A DNA stretch of 64,000 nt from Propioniciclava coleopterorum. Its GTDB lineage: Bacteria; Actinomycetota; Actinomycetes; Propionibacteriales; Propionibacteriaceae. How positions within the stretch are numbered: the first letter of the stretch is position 1; each line of letters starts with the position of its first letter. The position numbers were made by a program, and so were the translations under genes. The notes under the pieces were generated by a model. The model had not been told where the DNA came from and did no database searches. It saw only the letters and a program-made list of their open reading frames with translations. Below are positions 45,858 to 53,897 of the stretch, piece after piece. Location of the stretch: positions 1,816,722 through 1,880,721 of the forward strand of contig NZ_CP049865.1 of the NCBI RefSeq assembly GCF_011393335.1, given 5' to 3'.

Positions 45858-48083
45858 ATGACTGAACCCAACCAGGGCCCGACCACGCCCGGGACGCGTT
45901 CCGCTGGAAAGCGGAAGGCGCGCCGCACGCCCGGTCAGGTCGTGTTGTCGATCGTCAAGTGGATCGTCGTCGTCGCGATCGCGCTCGCGGTGATCGGCGC
46001 CGGCGTGTTCGGCGTCCTGTACGCCACGACGCCGATCCCCGACCCCAACAAGGACTTCAAGACCAACGTCACCACCGTCTTCTACGCCGACGGCCAGGAG
46101 CAGATGAGCACCTTCGCGGTGCAGAACCGCGTCTCCATCCCGCTGGCGGAGATGGGCGACATGGCCAAGAAGGCCGTGGTCGCCGGCGAGAACGAGACCT
46201 TCTGGGAGGACCCGGGCATCTCCGTGCCCGGCCTGATCCGCGCGGCCACCTCGCTGGTCGGCCCCGGGGACGCCGTGGGCGGCTCGACGATCACCCAGCA
46301 GTGGGTCAAGGTCATGTACCTCACCCAGGACAAGACCTTCACGCGGAAGCTGACCGAGATCATCCTCGCTCTCAAGGTGGGTCAGGACCTGCCCAAGGAG
46401 CAGATCCTCGAGAACTACCTCAACACCGTCTACTTCGGACGCGGGGCCTACGGCATCCAGGCTGCCTCGCAGGCCTACTTCGGCATCGACGCCAAGGACC
46501 TCGACCTGAAGCAGTCCGTGGCGCTGACGGCGATCATCAACTCGCCGGGCAACCTCGACCCGGCCCGCGGCGACGCCCAGAAGCGCGACCTGATGGAGCG
46601 CTACCAGTACGTGCTGAACCAGATGGTGAAGCTGAACTACATCACCGACGCCCAGCGCGCCGAGATCTACACCACGCTTCCGGAGTTCCCCCAGATCTCC
46701 AACGACTCCCGCTTCGGCGGCCCGAAGGGGCACCTGCTGAAGATGGTCCGCGACGAGCTCAAGGCGGCCGGCTTCGACGAGGCCACGATCGAGGGCGGCG
46801 GCCTCCAGATCCGCACCACGATCGACAAGAAGCTGCAGGACGCCGCGGTGACGGCCGCGCAGGACCAGGCCAACAAGATCGCCAAGGCCCAGAAGCAGGA
46901 CCCGAACTTCTACCACCCGGCGATCGCGTCGCTCGACACCGGCACCGGCGCCATCCTGGCCATGTACGGCGGCCCCGACTACACCAGCGACTTCAACAAC
47001 TACGCCACCATCGCCCGCGCGGCGGGCTCGACGTTCAAGCCCTGGGCGCTCGTGGCCGGCATCCGCGACGGTGCGTCGCTGACCGACCGGTTCAACGGCG
47101 ACGAGTTCACGCCCAAGGGCGAGAAGAAGCCGATCAACAACGCGGGCAACCGCAACTACGGCCCGGTGACGCTGGAGAAGGCGACCACGAGCTCAATCAA
47201 CTCGGCCTACGTGGATCTGGTCACCCAGATGAAGGACGGCCCCAACAAGGTGATCCAGGCGGCCACCGACGCCGGCCTGACCAACCACAACTGGGAGCCG
47301 GTTCCCGGCATCGCGCTCGGCTCGGCCGAGGTCTCCCCGCTGGAGGCGGCGCGCGGCTTCGCGACGCTGGCCAACCAGGGCAAGCGCACCAACCCGCACA
47401 TCGTCGCCGAGGTCAAGGACATCGAGGGCAAGGTCATGTACCAGCCGACGATCAACCCCGAGCAGACCGTCGAGGAGGATGTCTCCCGCAACTCCGTCTC
47501 GGCGCTGCTGGGCGTGACCCAGGACGGCACCGGCCGCGTCGCGGTCTCCGGGCTGGGCGGTCACCAGGTGGCGGGCAAGACCGGCACCAACTTCTCCAAC
47601 GGCGAGACTCTCGCCACGTGGTTCGTCGGCTCGACGCGTCAGATCTCGACGGCGTTCGTCCTGACCGCCGGCCCCAACGCGCGCAGCAACCTGGGCCGCA
47701 ACACCTACGGCTCGACGTACTCCGCGGTGGGCTGGAACGCCTACATGAAGGTCGCGTTGCAGGGCAAGGAGAAGATCGCCTTCCCGGGACCGGTCAAGCA
47801 GACGCGCAAGGGCAACTTCACCGCCCCGCCCACGCCGAAGCCGACCGCGACGCCGACGCCGACGCAGACCACCGTGGCGCCGACGACGCCTCCGCCGTCC
47901 CCGACGCAGGAGCCCACCCAGGAGCCGACGCAGGAGCCGACGCAGGAACCGACCCAGGAGCCGACGCCGACCCCGACGCGTCCGACGAACACGCCCAAGC
48001 CGACGGCCACCCCGACCAACGGGAACGGTGGCGGCGGGGGCAACGGCGGCGGCGGCAGGCCCACCCCGACGGCGCGGCCCTAG
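45858..48083 (+). CDS. Class A penicillin-binding protein (GT51 + transpeptidase)
   Basis: A bifunctional peptidoglycan synthase of 741 residues, anchored by one N-terminal TM helix (KWIVVVAIALAVIGAGVFGVLY). The GT51 domain (~60-230) has the catalytic Glu in ENETFWEDPG, GGSTITQQWVK, and ENYLNTVYFGRGAYGIQAAS. The transpeptidase domain (~330-620) has the active Ser in AAGSTFKPW (near 391), the SxN motif SSINS, and KTGT (near 574). The C-terminal ~100 residues are Pro/Thr/Glu repeats (PTQE four times) and a Gly/Asn-rich end. No lesion. It starts at ATG 45858 after a 293-bp spacer that probably holds its promoter. Confidence 0.94.
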   Translation: MTEPNQGPTTPGTRSAGKRKARRTPGQVVLSIVKWIVVVAIALAVIGAGVFGVLYATTPIPDPNKDFKTNVTTVFYADGQEQMSTFAVQNRVSIPLAEMGDMAKKAVVAGENETFWEDPGISVPGLIRAATSLVGPGDAVGGSTITQQWVKVMYLTQDKTFTRKLTEIILALKVGQDLPKEQILENYLNTVYFGRGAYGIQAASQAYFGIDAKDLDLKQSVALTAIINSPGNLDPARGDAQKRDLMERYQYVLNQMVKLNYITDAQRAEIYTTLPEFPQISNDSRFGGPKGHLLKMVRDELKAAGFDEATIEGGGLQIRTTIDKKLQDAAVTAAQDQANKIAKAQKQDPNFYHPAIASLDTGTGAILAMYGGPDYTSDFNNYATIARAAGSTFKPWALVAGIRDGASLTDRFNGDEFTPKGEKKPINNAGNRNYGPVTLEKATTSSINSAYVDLVTQMKDGPNKVIQAATDAGLTNHNWEPVPGIALGSAEVSPLEAARGFATLANQGKRTNPHIVAEVKDIEGKVMYQPTINPEQTVEEDVSRNSVSALLGVTQDGTGRVAVSGLGGHQVAGKTGTNFSNGETLATWFVGSTRQISTAFVLTAGPNARSNLGRNTYGSTYSAVGWNAYMKVALQGKEKIAFPGPVKQTRKGNFTAPPTPKPTATPTPTQTTVAPTTPPPSPTQEPTQEPTQEPTQEPTQEPTPTPTRPTNTPKPTATPTNGNGGGGGNGGGGRPTPTARP

Positions 48084-48095
48084 CGCGCCCGCGGC

Positions 48096-49417
48096 ATGAC
48101 CGCTTCCCCGCTCGACACGCTGCTCGGCGGCCCTCGTGGCAGCCGGGCAGCGGCGTCCCCGCGCCGTGCACCGCTGTCGCCGGTGCTGCTCGCCCTGGGC
48201 CTCGCCACGGTCAACTGGTCGATCCTGATGGCGCGGCAGGCGCCCTGCCTGGCCGACCCGGGCGCCCAGTACTCGGCCGGCTGCTACTCCGACATCACCG
48301 CCCTGTGGGGGTTTCGGGGATCGAGGACGCCCAGATCCCCTACGTCGAGGCGGACCTGGAGTATCCGGTCCTGACAGGACTGTTCATCTACGTGACGCGG
48401 CTGCTCTCGGGGGTGTTCCCCGGCGACCGCATGATCGCGTTCTTCGGCACCACCGCCGTCGCGCTGTTCCTCTGCTTCCTCGGGCTGATCCTCGTTCATC
48501 TCCGCATGCCGGCCTCGGAGGTCGGGCCCGTCGGGGGCGTCCGGGGCTGGACCGGAGTGCGCGCGCTGGACGACCGCGAGGGCGCCGACGCCTGGGTGCG
48601 TGACCCGCGCTGGCAGGCGGTGATGCTGGCCGCCAGCCCCCTGGTCGCGGCCGGCGCGCTCATCAACTGGGACCTGCTGCCCATGCTGCTGGCGTCCGGG
48701 GCCATCCTGGCTTGGGCGAGAGGACGCCCCGGATGGTCGGGCGCCCTGATCGGGCTCGGGACGGCCGCGAAGCTCTACCCGGCGCTGCTCCTGCTCCCCA
48801 TCGCGCTGATCTGCCTGCGGGACCGGCGCTGGCGCGACGGCGTCGCGACCCTGGCGGGGGCGATCCTGGGCTGGCTGGCGGTCAACCTGCCCGTGTTCCT
48901 CGCCGCCCCCGACGGCTGGCTGCACTTCTGGACCTTCAACACCGAGCGCACCGCCGACCTGGGGTCGATCTGGTACGTGCTCGAGGGGCTGGGCGTCCAG
49001 TTCCCGAGCCTGACGCTGCTCATGGCCGTCGGCCTGATCCTGGGGGCAGTGGGGCTCGCGATCGCCTACCTGAAGGCGCCGGCGGTGCCGACGCTCGCGC
49101 AGGGTGCCCTGCTGATCGTGCTGCTGTTCTGCCTGGTCAACAAGGTCTACAGCCCGCAGTACATGCTGTGGCTGCTGCCGCTCGTCGTGCTGGCGCGCCC
49201 CGTGTGGGTCGACTGGTTGGTGTTCACCGCCGGTGAGCTGGTGTACTGGGCGGCGGTCTGGGTCTACCTCGACGGCGGGTTGTTGGCCGGCGACGGCGAG
49301 CCGCGCGCCTACTGGGCGGCCATCCTGGTCAGGATGGGGACCGAGATCTTCGTCGCGGCGCGCGTCGTGCGCGACATCGTGGGAGCGCGGGTGGAAGGAC
49401 GCCGGTGGCGCGAGTGA
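48096..49417 (+). CDS. Polyprenol-phosphate-mannose-dependent-type glycosyltransferase, GT87/DUF2029 (frameshifted)
   Basis: A multipass GT-C membrane enzyme, about 440 residues once repaired, probably adding mannose from polyprenyl-phosphate-mannose to cell-wall lipoglycans. About ten TM helices are visible; the GT87-like block GLGTAAKLYPALLLLPIALICLRDRRWRDG and INWDLLPM stand out. The frame breaks near 48317: ALWGFRG should continue as IEDAQIPYVEADLEYPVLTG, one G missing from a CGGGGG run. It begins 12 bp after the PBP gene, and the next glycosyltransferase overlaps its end, so these form a cell-envelope operon. Confidence 0.85.
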
Positions 49418-50493
49418 AGCGGCTGGAGGACGAGAACCTCCGGATCGTGCAGGTGTGGCTCCTGACCCGGCTGCTGTTCGCCGTGATCGCGGTCGCGCTC
49501 GCCGTCATGGGGCAGCGCCCCCTGGACTCGGTCGTCGCGCAGTGGGACGTCGCGCACTTCCTCAAGATCTCCACCGAGGGTTACGCCGACCCCAACGAGA
49601 TGGCGTTCTTCCCCGGCTGGCCGGCGGTGCTGCACGCGGTGGGGCTGACCGGCTTCTCCAAGGTGATGGGCGGCACCGTCATCGCGCTGGCCTGCTCGCT
49701 GGCCGCCGCGTTCGCGCTGAAGCGGATCGCGGGGGCGTGGGGCGCCATCGCCTGGCTGCTCGCCCCGACCGCGGTCTTCACCGCGGTGCCGTACACCGAG
49801 GCGCCGTTCTGCGCGCTGGCCTTCTGGGCGTGGGAGCGCGCCACCCGCGACAAGTGGGGGCAGGCGGCCGTGCTGGCGGCGCTGGCGTCCACGCTGCGGG
49901 TGTCGGGGCTGTTCCTCATCGGCGCGCTGTTCATCCTGGCGCTGACCCAGAAGCTCGGCCGCGGCCAGGTCCTGGCGGTCCGGTTGTCGTGGCTGGTGCT
50001 CCCCGCGGCCGTCATCGTGGTGTACGTGGCCTACCTCTACGGGCTCACCGGCTCGTGGACCGCCTGGTTCTCCGCGCAGGAGGCCGGCTGGCAGCGCGGC
50101 TTCCACTGGCCGTGGGAGGCGCTGGCCAACCACTGGGGCGTCCTGTGGGTCCCCAACGCGGAGCATCCCGAGTGGCCCTGGGTCTTCCGGGCCGAGCTGA
50201 TCTCGTGGATCGTCGGCGTCCTGGTGACGCTGGTGGCGCTGGCGAAGAAGCGCGTCGCCGAGGCGTCCTGGGTGGCGGTGCAGGTGCTGGCGTTCTCCGT
50301 GTCGTACTGGCTGATGAGCGTGACCCGCGCCGTCCTGCTGTGGTTCCCGCTGTGGCGGCTGATCGGCGAGTTCATCGAGTCCCGCCCCCGGACCCGCGCG
50401 TGGGCCGTGCTGGGCTGGATCGCCGCCGGGATCGCCGTCGCCGTGCAGTGCGTCTGGGCCTGGCTGTACTTCACCGGCCGCTGGTCGAGCTGA
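49405..50493 (+). CDS. GT-C mannosyltransferase, PIG-V-like membrane protein
   Basis: A 362-residue polytopic enzyme with about eight TM helices. The first loop contains QWDVAHFLKISTEGY, like the W-D-x-x-H/W block of PIG-V family mannosyltransferases, and AFFPGWPAVL. GT-C enzymes of this type use lipid-linked mannose outside the membrane. GTG 49405 is preferred because GGAAGG is 7 bp upstream; GTG 49414 would give a 4-bp overlap with the previous stop. It is the third gene of the PBP-GT operon. Confidence 0.85.
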   Translation: MARVKRLEDENLRIVQVWLLTRLLFAVIAVALAVMGQRPLDSVVAQWDVAHFLKISTEGYADPNEMAFFPGWPAVLHAVGLTGFSKVMGGTVIALACSLAAAFALKRIAGAWGAIAWLLAPTAVFTAVPYTEAPFCALAFWAWERATRDKWGQAAVLAALASTLRVSGLFLIGALFILALTQKLGRGQVLAVRLSWLVLPAAVIVVYVAYLYGLTGSWTAWFSAQEAGWQRGFHWPWEALANHWGVLWVPNAEHPEWPWVFRAELISWIVGVLVTLVALAKKRVAEASWVAVQVLAFSVSYWLMSVTRAVLLWFPLWRLIGEFIESRPRTRAWAVLGWIAAGIAVAVQCVWAWLYFTGRWSS

Positions 50494-50505
50494 CCCCGCC
50501 CCGTT

Positions 50506-50659
50506 GCGTCGCCCGCGGCGCCCGCGTTTGGGACGGGTTGCCCGCGTTCGGGTCGAGTCGCCCGCGTTCGGGCCCGCGTTCGGGTCGAGTCGCCCGCGCT
50601 AGAGACGAGTTGCCCGCGTCTGCGTCAGTTGCCCGCGTAGGAAAGGGGGCATCTGGCGT
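50506..50659. repeat. 20-bp tandem repeat array 1 with 39-bp end cassette
   Basis: Degenerate tandem copies of a GCGTTNGGGACGAGTYGCCC-like unit (50506-50620), then a 39-bp cassette beginning TGCGTCAGTTGCCCGCG (50621-50659). The period of 20 bp is not a multiple of 3, and no frame or ribosome binding site supports coding. Confidence 0.75.
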
Positions 50660-50711
50660 TTACGGGGCGACTGGCTGCGGCGGCGCAGGAGGATGCGGCA
50701 CTCGCCCCGGT
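50660..50711. other. Spacer between the two repeat arrays
   Basis: 52 bp of unrelated sequence; no gene or recognised site. Confidence 0.5.
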
Positions 50712-50864
50712 GAGTCGCCCGCGTTTGGGACGAGTTGCCCGCGTTTGGGACGAGTCGCCCGCGTTGGGGACGAGTCGCCCGCGTTGGGGACGAGTCGCCC
50801 GCGTTGGGGACGAGTCGCCCGCGTTTGCGTCAGTTGCCCGCGTAGGAAAGGGGGCGTCTGGCGT
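50712..50864. repeat. 20-bp tandem repeat array 2 with the same end cassette
   Basis: Better-preserved copies: three in a row read GCGTTGGGGACGAGTCGCCC exactly (50761-50820), with two variant copies before. The same 39-bp cassette follows at 50826-50864 with one mismatch, 205 bp from its twin. It sits between a glycosyltransferase gene and an AraC-type gene. Confidence 0.85.
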
Positions 50865-50952
50865 GAGCGGGGGCGACTGGCCGTGACGGAACGTGGCCGT
50901 GGCACAATCGCGACGTTCGACGCTGACGGCGTCCTGGCGGGCAGGAGGATCC

Positions 50953-51378
50953 ATGGGGCAGGACCTCGCGACGCTGGTGCTGCTGCGGCGCGTCCGGGAT
51001 CGCATCGACCGGGAGTACGCAGCCCCCCTCGACGTGGAGGCGCTCGCCCGCGGCGTCCACCTCTCGGCGGGGCACCTCAGCCGGCAGTTCAAACTCGCTT
51101 ACGGCGAGTCGCCCTACCAGTACCTGATGACCCGGCGGATCGAGCGCGCCATGATGCTGCTCCGCAGCGCGGACCTCAGCGTCACCGACGTGTGCTTCGC
51201 GGTCGGGTTCTCCTCTTTGGGCACCTTCTCCACCCGCTTCAGCGAGCTCGTCGGGGTGCCGCCGAGCGTGTACCGCGAGCGCGGCGCGCCGTTCGCGCCG
51301 GGCATGCTGCCCTGCATTGCGCGGCAGTTGACGCGACCGGTCAGGAATCGAGAAGCCGGCGGCGCCCCCGCGTCGTAG
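50953..51378 (+). CDS. AraC-type HTH regulator (single domain)
   Basis: A 141-residue protein consisting almost wholly of an AraC DNA-binding domain. The first HTH is LDVEALARGVHLSAGHLSRQFKLAYGESPYQYLMTRRIERA; the second is LSVTDVCFAVGFSSLGTFSTRFSELVGVPPSVYRER. No separate effector domain is present. AGGAGG precedes ATG 50953. A VOC protein and a DUF1801 protein follow on the same strand, an arrangement common in Actinobacteria, where the VOC domain may sense the effector. Confidence 0.9.
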   Translation: MGQDLATLVLLRRVRDRIDREYAAPLDVEALARGVHLSAGHLSRQFKLAYGESPYQYLMTRRIERAMMLLRSADLSVTDVCFAVGFSSLGTFSTRFSELVGVPPSVYRERGAPFAPGMLPCIARQLTRPVRNREAGGAPAS

Positions 51379-51388
51379 CGTTGCGCGC

Positions 51389-51799
51389 ATGACCATCACC
51401 ATCGCCAACAGCTTCCTGCCCCACACCGACGCGGAGGCGTCCACGGCGTTCTACCGGGACGTCCTCGGGTTCGAGGTCCGCCTCGACGTCGGCCAGGGCC
51501 AGATGCGCTGGATCACCGTCGGCCCCGTCGGGCAGGACACCGCCATCGTGCTGCACCCGCCGGCGCTCGACCCGGGGCTCACGGACGCCGAGAAGACGAC
51601 GATCAACGAACTGATCGCCAAGGGCAGCCTGTTCTCGATCCACCTGGCCACCGACGACCTGGACGTCGCCTTCGCGGCGATCGAGGCGGCCGGCACCGAG
51701 ATCGTGCAGGAGCCGATGGACCAGGACTGGGGGAGCCGCGACTGCGCCTTCCGTGACCCGGCGGGCAACATGATCCGCCTGCAGCAGAAGAAGGGATGA
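51389..51799 (+). CDS. VOC family (glyoxalase/bleomycin resistance) protein
   Basis: A 136-residue protein with two beta-alpha-beta-beta-beta units. The N-terminal unit reads ANSFLPHTDAEASTAFYRDVLGFEVRLDV; the C-terminal unit reads FSIHLATDDLDVAFAAIEAAGTEIVQEP and CAFRDPAGNMIRLQQ. His11-like and Glu-type metal ligands are only partly conserved (FLPHTD; no final E in IRLQQ), so it may be a binding protein more than a metalloenzyme. The start lies 10 bp after the AraC stop and its end overlaps the next gene by 4 bp. Confidence 0.88.
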   Translation: MTITIANSFLPHTDAEASTAFYRDVLGFEVRLDVGQGQMRWITVGPVGQDTAIVLHPPALDPGLTDAEKTTINELIAKGSLFSIHLATDDLDVAFAAIEAAGTEIVQEPMDQDWGSRDCAFRDPAGNMIRLQQKKG

Positions 51800-52251
51800 C
51801 CGACATGGCCGGGAAGCAGGGCGACGGCGTGGGGTTCAGCGCCGAGGAGAAGGCCGCCATGAAGCAGCGTGCCGAGGAACTCAAGGCGACCAAGGGCGTC
51901 AAGGGGGCGGCCAAGACCGCCAAGGAGTACGAGGCGTGCCTGGCAGCGATCGACGCGCTGGAGGGCGTCGACCGGCAGATCGGCGAGCGCCTGCACGTCA
52001 TCGTCAGCGAGGAGGCGCCCGACCTCGCGGCGAAGACGTTCTACGGCTTCCCCGCCTACGCCCGCGACGGCAAGGTCGTGGTGTTCTACCAGCCGGCGTC
52101 GAAGTTCAAGACGCGGTACGGCACCGTCAGCTTCGACGAGGAGGCGGCCCTGGACGACGGCGTGATGTGGCCGGTCTCCTTCGCGGTGCTCGAGGTGACC
52201 CCGGCCGTGGAGAAGGACCTGCGGGCGCTGGTGAAGCGGGCCGCCTCCTGA
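51796..52251 (+). CDS. DUF1801/YdhG-like protein
   Basis: A 151-residue soluble protein. The N-terminal ~45 residues are a charged helix (SAEEKAAMKQRAEELKATKGVKGAAK). The rest shows the DUF1801 pattern: a helical part ending RQIGERLHVIVSEEAPDLAAKTFYGFPAYARDGKVVVFYQPASKFKTRYGTVSF, then a late helix. Relatives are called iron chaperones or YdhG-like, without firm function. The ATG overlaps the VOC stop (ATGA); a second ATG three codons on is possible. It is co-transcribed with AraC and VOC. Confidence 0.8.
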   Translation: MTDMAGKQGDGVGFSAEEKAAMKQRAEELKATKGVKGAAKTAKEYEACLAAIDALEGVDRQIGERLHVIVSEEAPDLAAKTFYGFPAYARDGKVVVFYQPASKFKTRYGTVSFDEEAALDDGVMWPVSFAVLEVTPAVEKDLRALVKRAAS

Positions 52252-52423
52252 CTCCCACCGATCGCCGGGTCGGCTGAGGTACGGGGGCGGGCCACCGGAG
52301 TCCCACGGGCGCGGGGCGTCAGCGGCGGGTCACCGAAGCCCGGCGAACCGAGCCGCCCAGAGCTTGTTCGCTAGCCTGGATGCACCTGCGCTCGCCGATC
52401 ACCCCGACAGGACGGAGTCACCC

Positions 52424-53128
52424 GTGACCACCCCCGCACCTTCCGCGCCCGGGAGGCGCATCGCCCGGATCGCGGGCTGGCTGGCCATGGTCGTGGCCCT
52501 CAACGTGGGCTGGGTCGCCGGCTCGATCGCGCCGAACCAGGCGGCCTTCCGGGCGTTCGGCGTGTGCGCCCGGGGTGCCTGCCCCGAGGCGTCCGACCCC
52601 GGACGATGGGGGGCCGCCTGGATCGTCTGGGGTGCCGGTGCCGCCCTGCTCGCCCTGGGCGCCTACGTGAGCCTGGCGAGCACGGACGTCCGCGACGTCG
52701 GCCTGCGGACCGGCGCCGTGGGCGGCGTGCAGCGTGCCCTGCTGGGGGCCGCCGCCGTGACGGGCGTCCTCGCCGTGGGCATGTTGGCGGCCGGAGCGGG
52801 CGAGTCGGTCAGCTTCCAGTGGTCGGCCTTCCTCCTGACCGCCACCGCACCCTTGACCGCCCTGATCTTCTCCCTCGTCGTCGGTCGATGGTCGGCGCCG
52901 CTGCGCGCCGCCGTCGGGGTCGTGCTGGGGTTCTTCGGGCCCCTCCTGCTGACGTTGGTGTGGGAGTCGTCGATCACCCGCACGCGGACGCCCGGAGGGG
53001 AGCTCGGTGGGCTCTACTCCTGGCTGTTGTTCAGGTCGCCGGGCGCCGCGCTCGGGGTGGCCGTGGCGCTTCTGGCGGTCGTCGTGTTCCTGGCCAGCGC
53101 GCTCCCATCCCGGGCGGCGCGCCGCTGA
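52424..53128 (+). CDS. Hypothetical polytopic membrane protein
   Basis: A 234-residue protein with six probable TM helices, from IAGWLAMVVALNVGWVAGSI to AVALLAVVVFLASAL. A Cys pair (CARGAC, residues ~47-52) lies in the first external loop. No family is recognised. GTG 52424 is preferred, with GGAG upstream; the frame runs further left without ribosome binding sites. TAGCCT at ~52372 could be its -10. It is convergent with the TetR gene, 3 bp away. Confidence 0.65.
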   Translation: MTTPAPSAPGRRIARIAGWLAMVVALNVGWVAGSIAPNQAAFRAFGVCARGACPEASDPGRWGAAWIVWGAGAALLALGAYVSLASTDVRDVGLRTGAVGGVQRALLGAAAVTGVLAVGMLAAGAGESVSFQWSAFLLTATAPLTALIFSLVVGRWSAPLRAAVGVVLGFFGPLLLTLVWESSITRTRTPGGELGGLYSWLLFRSPGAALGVAVALLAVVVFLASALPSRAARR

Positions 53129-53131
53129 GGC

Positions 53132-53755
53132 TCACGCCTTCGGGCGCACGAACGCGGTCAGCACCTCGCTGAGCAGCCGGACGCGGACGTCGCCGGCGAT
53201 GGTGTCCGACCCGATCAGGGCCCCCAGGACGCCGTAGTCGTGCACGGCGTGCAGGACGCCGACCGCCTCGGGCCCCGACGCGACCAGTTCGTAGCCGTGC
53301 CGCGTCACCGCCTGCTCGATCACCTGCGAGACCGCCTCGGTGCCGCGGCGGTGCGACTCGCGGTAGACCGCCGCCATCTCGGGCGAACGGGCCGCGTGCA
53401 GCCGCAGCTCCTGCGCGGCGAGCACCCACGTCTTGTCCGACTCCCGGGACGCGAAGAACACCGACAGCGCCGCCTCGATGACCTCGTCCAGCGACGCGGT
53501 GTCGGGCAGCCCCTCCACCGACGCGACGGCGTTGGCCAGCGCGACCATCTGGTCGTCGAACTGGCGCTGCAACGCCGCGACGCACAGGTCGTCCTTGCTC
53601 GCGAAGTTGGAGTAGAAGGCGCCGCGGGTGAACCCCGCCGCCTCGCAGATCTCCTCCACGGACGCCCCCAGCACGCCCTTCTCGGCGAACACGGTGAGCG
53701 CCGCCTCGACCAGGCGGTCGCGGGTCGCGGCGCGTCGTGCGGTGACCTCGGTCAT
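53132..53755 (-). CDS. TetR family repressor
   Basis: A 207-residue regulator. The N-terminal HTH reads ATRDRLVEAALTVFAEKGVLGASVEEICEAAGFTRGAFYSNFASKDDLCVAALQRQ, in the canonical TetR order. The C-terminal ligand domain is helical and not assignable. It is divergent from the MMPL/YhgE genes, and the spacer has two operator-like palindromes, so it probably represses that export system and itself. Confidence 0.92.
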   Translation of the reverse strand: MTEVTARRAATRDRLVEAALTVFAEKGVLGASVEEICEAAGFTRGAFYSNFASKDDLCVAALQRQFDDQMVALANAVASVEGLPDTASLDEVIEAALSVFFASRESDKTWVLAAQELRLHAARSPEMAAVYRESHRRGTEAVSQVIEQAVTRHGYELVASGPEAVGVLHAVHDYGVLGALIGSDTIAGDVRVRLLSEVLTAFVRPKA

Positions 53756-53847
53756 GGCTCCTCTGTCTGTCGGTACGACCCGACCCTACGGCGAACGCGC
53801 CCGCGGCGTGCGTCGCCGGCCCGCAACCCGGTTTGGGTCGACGTGAT

Positions 53848-53882
53848 CGATACAGTACCGTATTCGATACAGTCTTGTATCG
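53848..53882. promoter_or_regulatory. Double TetR operator, divergent tetR-mmpL spacer
   Basis: Two overlapping palindromic boxes: CGATACAGTACCGTATTCG (53848-53866) and CGATACA-GTCT-TGTATCG (53865-53882). Both start with CGATACAGT and are 17 bp apart. They end 16 bp before the MMPL start. Confidence 0.7.
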
Positions 53883-53897
53883 AGAGGTCGTCATCGC

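Noticed and set aside
47880-48060. Tandem repeat near the end of the PBP gene
   Set aside because: It encodes the PTQE/PTP tail in frame, common in actinobacterial class A PBPs.
45959-49417. 1152-codon frame spanning the PBP and GT87 genes
   Set aside because: The first part is an out-of-frame reading of the PBP gene; only the part from ~48317 is real, joined to the GT87 N-terminus by a one-base frameshift.
50506-50864. CRISPR array
   Set aside because: The repeats are directly tandem with a 20-bp period and no unique spacers, and there are no cas genes.
50506-50864. Protein-coding repeat domain
   Set aside because: A 20-bp period shifts frame with every copy, and no start site is present.
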